This document shows, piece by piece, positions 63,601-64,000 of a DNA stretch of 64,000 nucleotides; position 1 is the stretch's first letter; the number at the start of each line of letters is the position of its first letter. Position numbers and translations under genes: made by a program. Below the pieces are notes generated by a model. The model saw nothing but the letters and a program-made list of their open reading frames with translations, was not told where the DNA came from and made no database searches. Origin of the DNA: Populus alba (lineage: Eukaryota > Streptophyta > Magnoliopsida > Malpighiales > Salicaceae); contig NC_133295.1 in the NCBI RefSeq assembly GCF_005239225.2, forward strand, positions 13,144,001 to 13,208,000. The letters are read 5' to 3'.

Positions 63601-64000
63601 GACCGATGTCTTTGTACCACCTGTATATTGACATAGTGATAAACATGGGTTGAATCTTACTAGTAGGACGGCGAACAAGTACCAAACATGTCTAGCAGAA
63701 AAGGAATCTAAATATTGTAATGCTGAGCATACCAAACTCACATGTTAATCAATATAATGTCAGCAATTGCCAAAGCAAACAAGGCACTTTGTCTCTCGAA
63801 CGCAGTGTTGTCCTGAAACAGCACACATCCCAGATTACAAGTAGTACCAAGATTTTTGCATTGTATTAGCCTTCTATAAGCACGCAGTCACAGCTTCAAA
63901 CCGTAAAGTAGTGACCATTCAGTAATGTCTGGGCTCAGCATTCGATAAGAAATACAAAACTTTTGAGATTGGAACCGGTTTCGAATATCACAGGAATTGA
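51626..64000 (-). CDS. RHD3-like GTPase, copy F (runs off the window; frameshift in exon 19)
   Basis: Close duplicate of D. Exons in window: exon 4 63812-63742, then 63620-63557, 63246-63181, 63066-63019, 62924-62862, 62750-62694, 60494-60345, 60265-60194, 60095-60013, 54428-54350, 54093-53928, 53187-53096, 52992-52724, 52615-52519, 52336-52202, 52098-51995 and last 51796-51626. Exons 1-3 (P-loop, switches) lie right of the window. Exon 12 lacks three codons present in D. Exon 19 is 104 nt against 105 in D: a 1-bp loss makes the frame end at TAG (52020-52018), after [12 protein letters not shown]. The final exon, which would give a Leu/Val-rich membrane segment ([16 protein letters not shown]), is then not reached. 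A 5.35 kb copia element lies in intron 12, antisense to the gene. It is either a recent pseudogene, a soluble truncated protein, or a sequence error. Confidence 0.82.
54494..54498 (+). repeat. target site duplication CTTTA, left
   Basis: CTTTA precedes the 5' LTR and recurs at 59848-59852 after the 3' LTR. Copy D has the undisturbed site (AAGACTTTAGGCACAC, about 42567-42582), an empty-site control. Confidence 0.97.
54499..54995 (+). repeat. 5' LTR of copia element
   Basis: 497 bp, TGTGAAG...CTAACA. U3 holds three palindromic GGCACCAATTGGTGCC-type boxes (54547-54562, 54582-54598, 54621-54636) and a TATA box (TATAAATA, 54667-54674). Downstream is the CGTGG...CCACG pair (about 54895-54926) shared with the LTRs at 1349 and 4675. 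Confidence 0.97.
54667..54674 (+). promoter_or_regulatory. LTR TATA box
   Basis: TATAAATA inside GCCTATAAATAGGC, the same 14-base context as in the LTR at 1349 (TATAAATA, 1503-1510). It is the likely core promoter for the genomic transcript; the start site is inferred to lie about 30 bp downstream. Confidence 0.7.
54997..55009 (+). other. primer-binding site (initiator tRNA-Met)
   Basis: TGGTATCAGAGCC, one base after the 5' LTR, complementary to the 3' end of initiator methionine tRNA. Confidence 0.92.
55054..55125 (+). repeat. short tandem array in copia leader
   Basis: Units of the type TACGGCACTATTCA recur about four times with variation between the primer site and the start codon. The role is unknown; packaging or dimerisation would be speculation. 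Confidence 0.75.
55337..59254 (+). CDS. copia gag-pol polyprotein (1,305 aa)
   Basis: One uninterrupted frame. The start is the ATG at 55337 ([12 protein letters not shown], a typical copia gag start); an upstream in-frame GTG at 55328 is not a plausible start. Domains: gag 1-225; CCHC zinc knuckle [14 protein letters not shown] (230-243); aspartic protease with DSGA (Asp 293); integrase zinc site His 427, His 431, Cys 458, Cys 461; catalytic Asp 488, Asp 550, Glu 586 (spacing D-35-E); reverse transcriptase with Asp 898 ([10 protein letters not shown]) and YVDD (Asp 987, 988); RNase H with Asp 1157, Glu 1200 (TTEAEY) and Asp 1233 (YCDSQSALH). All catalytic residues are present. The frame ends TAA at 59254, 96 bp before the 3' LTR. 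Cytoplasmic particle assembly and nuclear integration follow from the family. Confidence 0.97.
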   Translation: MAAKYEIERFKGSNFSLWKMRIKAILRKDNCLAAIGDRPAEITDNAKWNEMDGNAIANIHLALADEVLSSVAEKKTAKEIWETLTKLYESKSLHTKIFLKRRLYTLRMAETTSVTDHINTIRTLFSQLTTLGQQIEENERAELLLQSLPDSYDQLIINLTNNILSDYLVFDDVAAAILEEENRRKNKGDRNSSNQAEALLVSRGRSTERGSSGSQRQGRSKSRSKKAMKCYNCGRKGHFKKDCWFKKGIENTAESSRPQGCVASTSEDGEILYSEAATSSTDREELTEVWLMDSGATWHMTPRRDWFHTYEPISGGTVFMGDNHAVEISGIGTIKLKMYDGLIRTISEVRHVKDLKKNLLSVGQFDSLGCKIRTDNGIMKIVKGALVVLKARKTVANMFVLMGETHHRAEASIASASPAEEKTMMWHQKLGHMSEKGLKVLSDQKLLPGFTKVTLPFCEHCVTSKQHRLKFGTSTTKSKCILDLIHSDVWQAPVVSLGGARYFVSFIDDFSRRCWVYPIRRKADVFAVFKTFKARVELESEKKIKCLRTDNGGEYTSDEFDNFCQHEGIKRQFTTAYTPQQNGVAERMNRTLLERTRAMLKAAGLEKSFWAEAVNTACYVINRSPSTAIELKTPMEMWTGKPADYSRLHIFGSPVYAMYNTQEVSKLDSKSRKCVFLGYADGVKGYRLWDPTAHKVVISRDVIFAEDKMQMEENNSILKETTEVQMENTQNHTSSEAVPEHEEQEQIESETPEVRRSTRERRPPAWHSEYVTESNIAYCLLTEDGEPSTFHEAIKSTDVSMWMTAMQEEIEALHKNNTWDLVPLPQGRKAIGNKWVYKIKRDGNDQVERYRARLVVKGYAQKEGIDFNEIFSPVVRLTTIRVVLAMCAIFDLHLEQLDVKTAFLHGELEEEIYMLQPEGFAETGKENLVCRLNKSLYGLKQAPRCWYKRFDSFIISLGYNRLSSDHCTYYKRFEENDVFIILLLYVDDMLVIGPNKDRVQELKAQLAREFDMKDLGPANKILGMQIHRDRSKRKIWLSQKNYLKKILRRFNMQDCKPISTPLPVNFKLSSSMSPSNEAERMEMSRVPYASAVGSLMFAMICTRPDIAQAVGAASRYMANPGKEHWNTIKRILRYIKGTSDAALCYGGSEFTVRGYVDSDFAGDLEKRKSTTGYVFIIAGGAVSWVSKLQTVVALSTTEAEYMAATQACKEAIWLKKLMDELGHKQERILLYCDSQSALHIARNPAFHSRTKHIDVQYHFVREVVEDGSVDFQKVHTKENPADALTKPVNTDKYIWCRSSCGLADT
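59351..59847 (+). repeat. 3' LTR of copia element
   Basis: 497 bp, one visible difference from the 5' LTR. It is followed by CTTTA (59848-59852) and resumption of copy F intron 12 (GGCACATAATGCTGAC). Confidence 0.97.
60495..62693. other. expanded intron 9 of copy F
   Basis: About 2.2 kb against 1.1 kb in copy D. The extra sequence (about 60560-62150) is A/T-rich, has no gene, and includes a MITE-like element near 61773-61985. The right part matches D intron 9 again. D's own MITE-like element is absent here. Confidence 0.6.
61773..61985. mobile_element. MITE-like element in copy F intron 9
   Basis: Left end TGTTTGGAAGTGTGGTAATA followed by TGTTTTTTAAAGTGCTTTTT, with a long A/T-rich interior. 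It resembles the left ends of the 24730 and 44138 copies. The right end is poorly defined. Confidence 0.5.

Overview
The window is plant nuclear DNA: A/T-rich, intron-rich genes with GT-AG splice sites, Ty1/copia-type LTR retrotransposons, tRNA-derived SINEs, and one assembly gap of 500 N. The ArgJ gene and the SINE/LTR families fit Salicaceae, most likely Populus. This is an inference from recognised sequence, not a database result.

The main content is a minus-strand tandem array of genes for ROOT HAIR DEFECTIVE 3 (RHD3/Sey1/atlastin-type, ER-membrane-fusing) GTPases. Left to right: copy A (1-1189, broken pseudogene), copy B (5993-12783, complete, 20 exons, 695 aa), copy psi (about 20080-23660, wrecked), copy C (24308-26063, 3' half only), then an unrelated housekeeping gene (ArgJ, 31461-36985, 16 exons, 481 aa), copy D (39418-47442, complete, 20 exons, 756 aa), copy E (48397-49904, 3' half, frameshifted) and copy F (51626 to beyond the window, 20-exon type, with a frameshift in its penultimate exon). 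B, C and E are one recent duplicate group. D and F are another, alike even in introns and downstream flanks.

Mobile DNA has cut the array. A 3.8 kb non-autonomous LTR element (1349-5141, target duplication GTAGA) sits upstream of copy A. A young, apparently intact 5.35 kb copia element (54499-59847, target duplication CTTTA) sits in intron 12 of copy F, and copy D preserves the empty site. A degenerate copia fragment (27106-28418) plus the gap truncates copy C. A probable mitochondrial insert (20284-20934) interrupts the end of copy psi. Two SINEs and a family of about 200 bp MITE-like elements are scattered through introns and spacers.

The most unusual biology is at the C-termini of the RHD3-like proteins. 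They keep the GTPase and helical domains but lack the usual RHD3 transmembrane hairpin. A short, fast-changing last exon replaces it: Ala/Gly-rich in B and C, Thr/Ala-rich in E, one hydrophobic segment plus proline-punctuated 11-residue repeats in D, and a leucine/valine-rich segment in F that a 1-bp deletion puts out of frame. ArgJ (plastid arginine biosynthesis) has no evident functional link to the array.

The stretch 12784-20080 is gene-poor and repeat-derived. Exon boundaries were worked out by hand from splice consensus, reading frame and comparison between copies. For the complete genes the exon lengths sum to whole codons.
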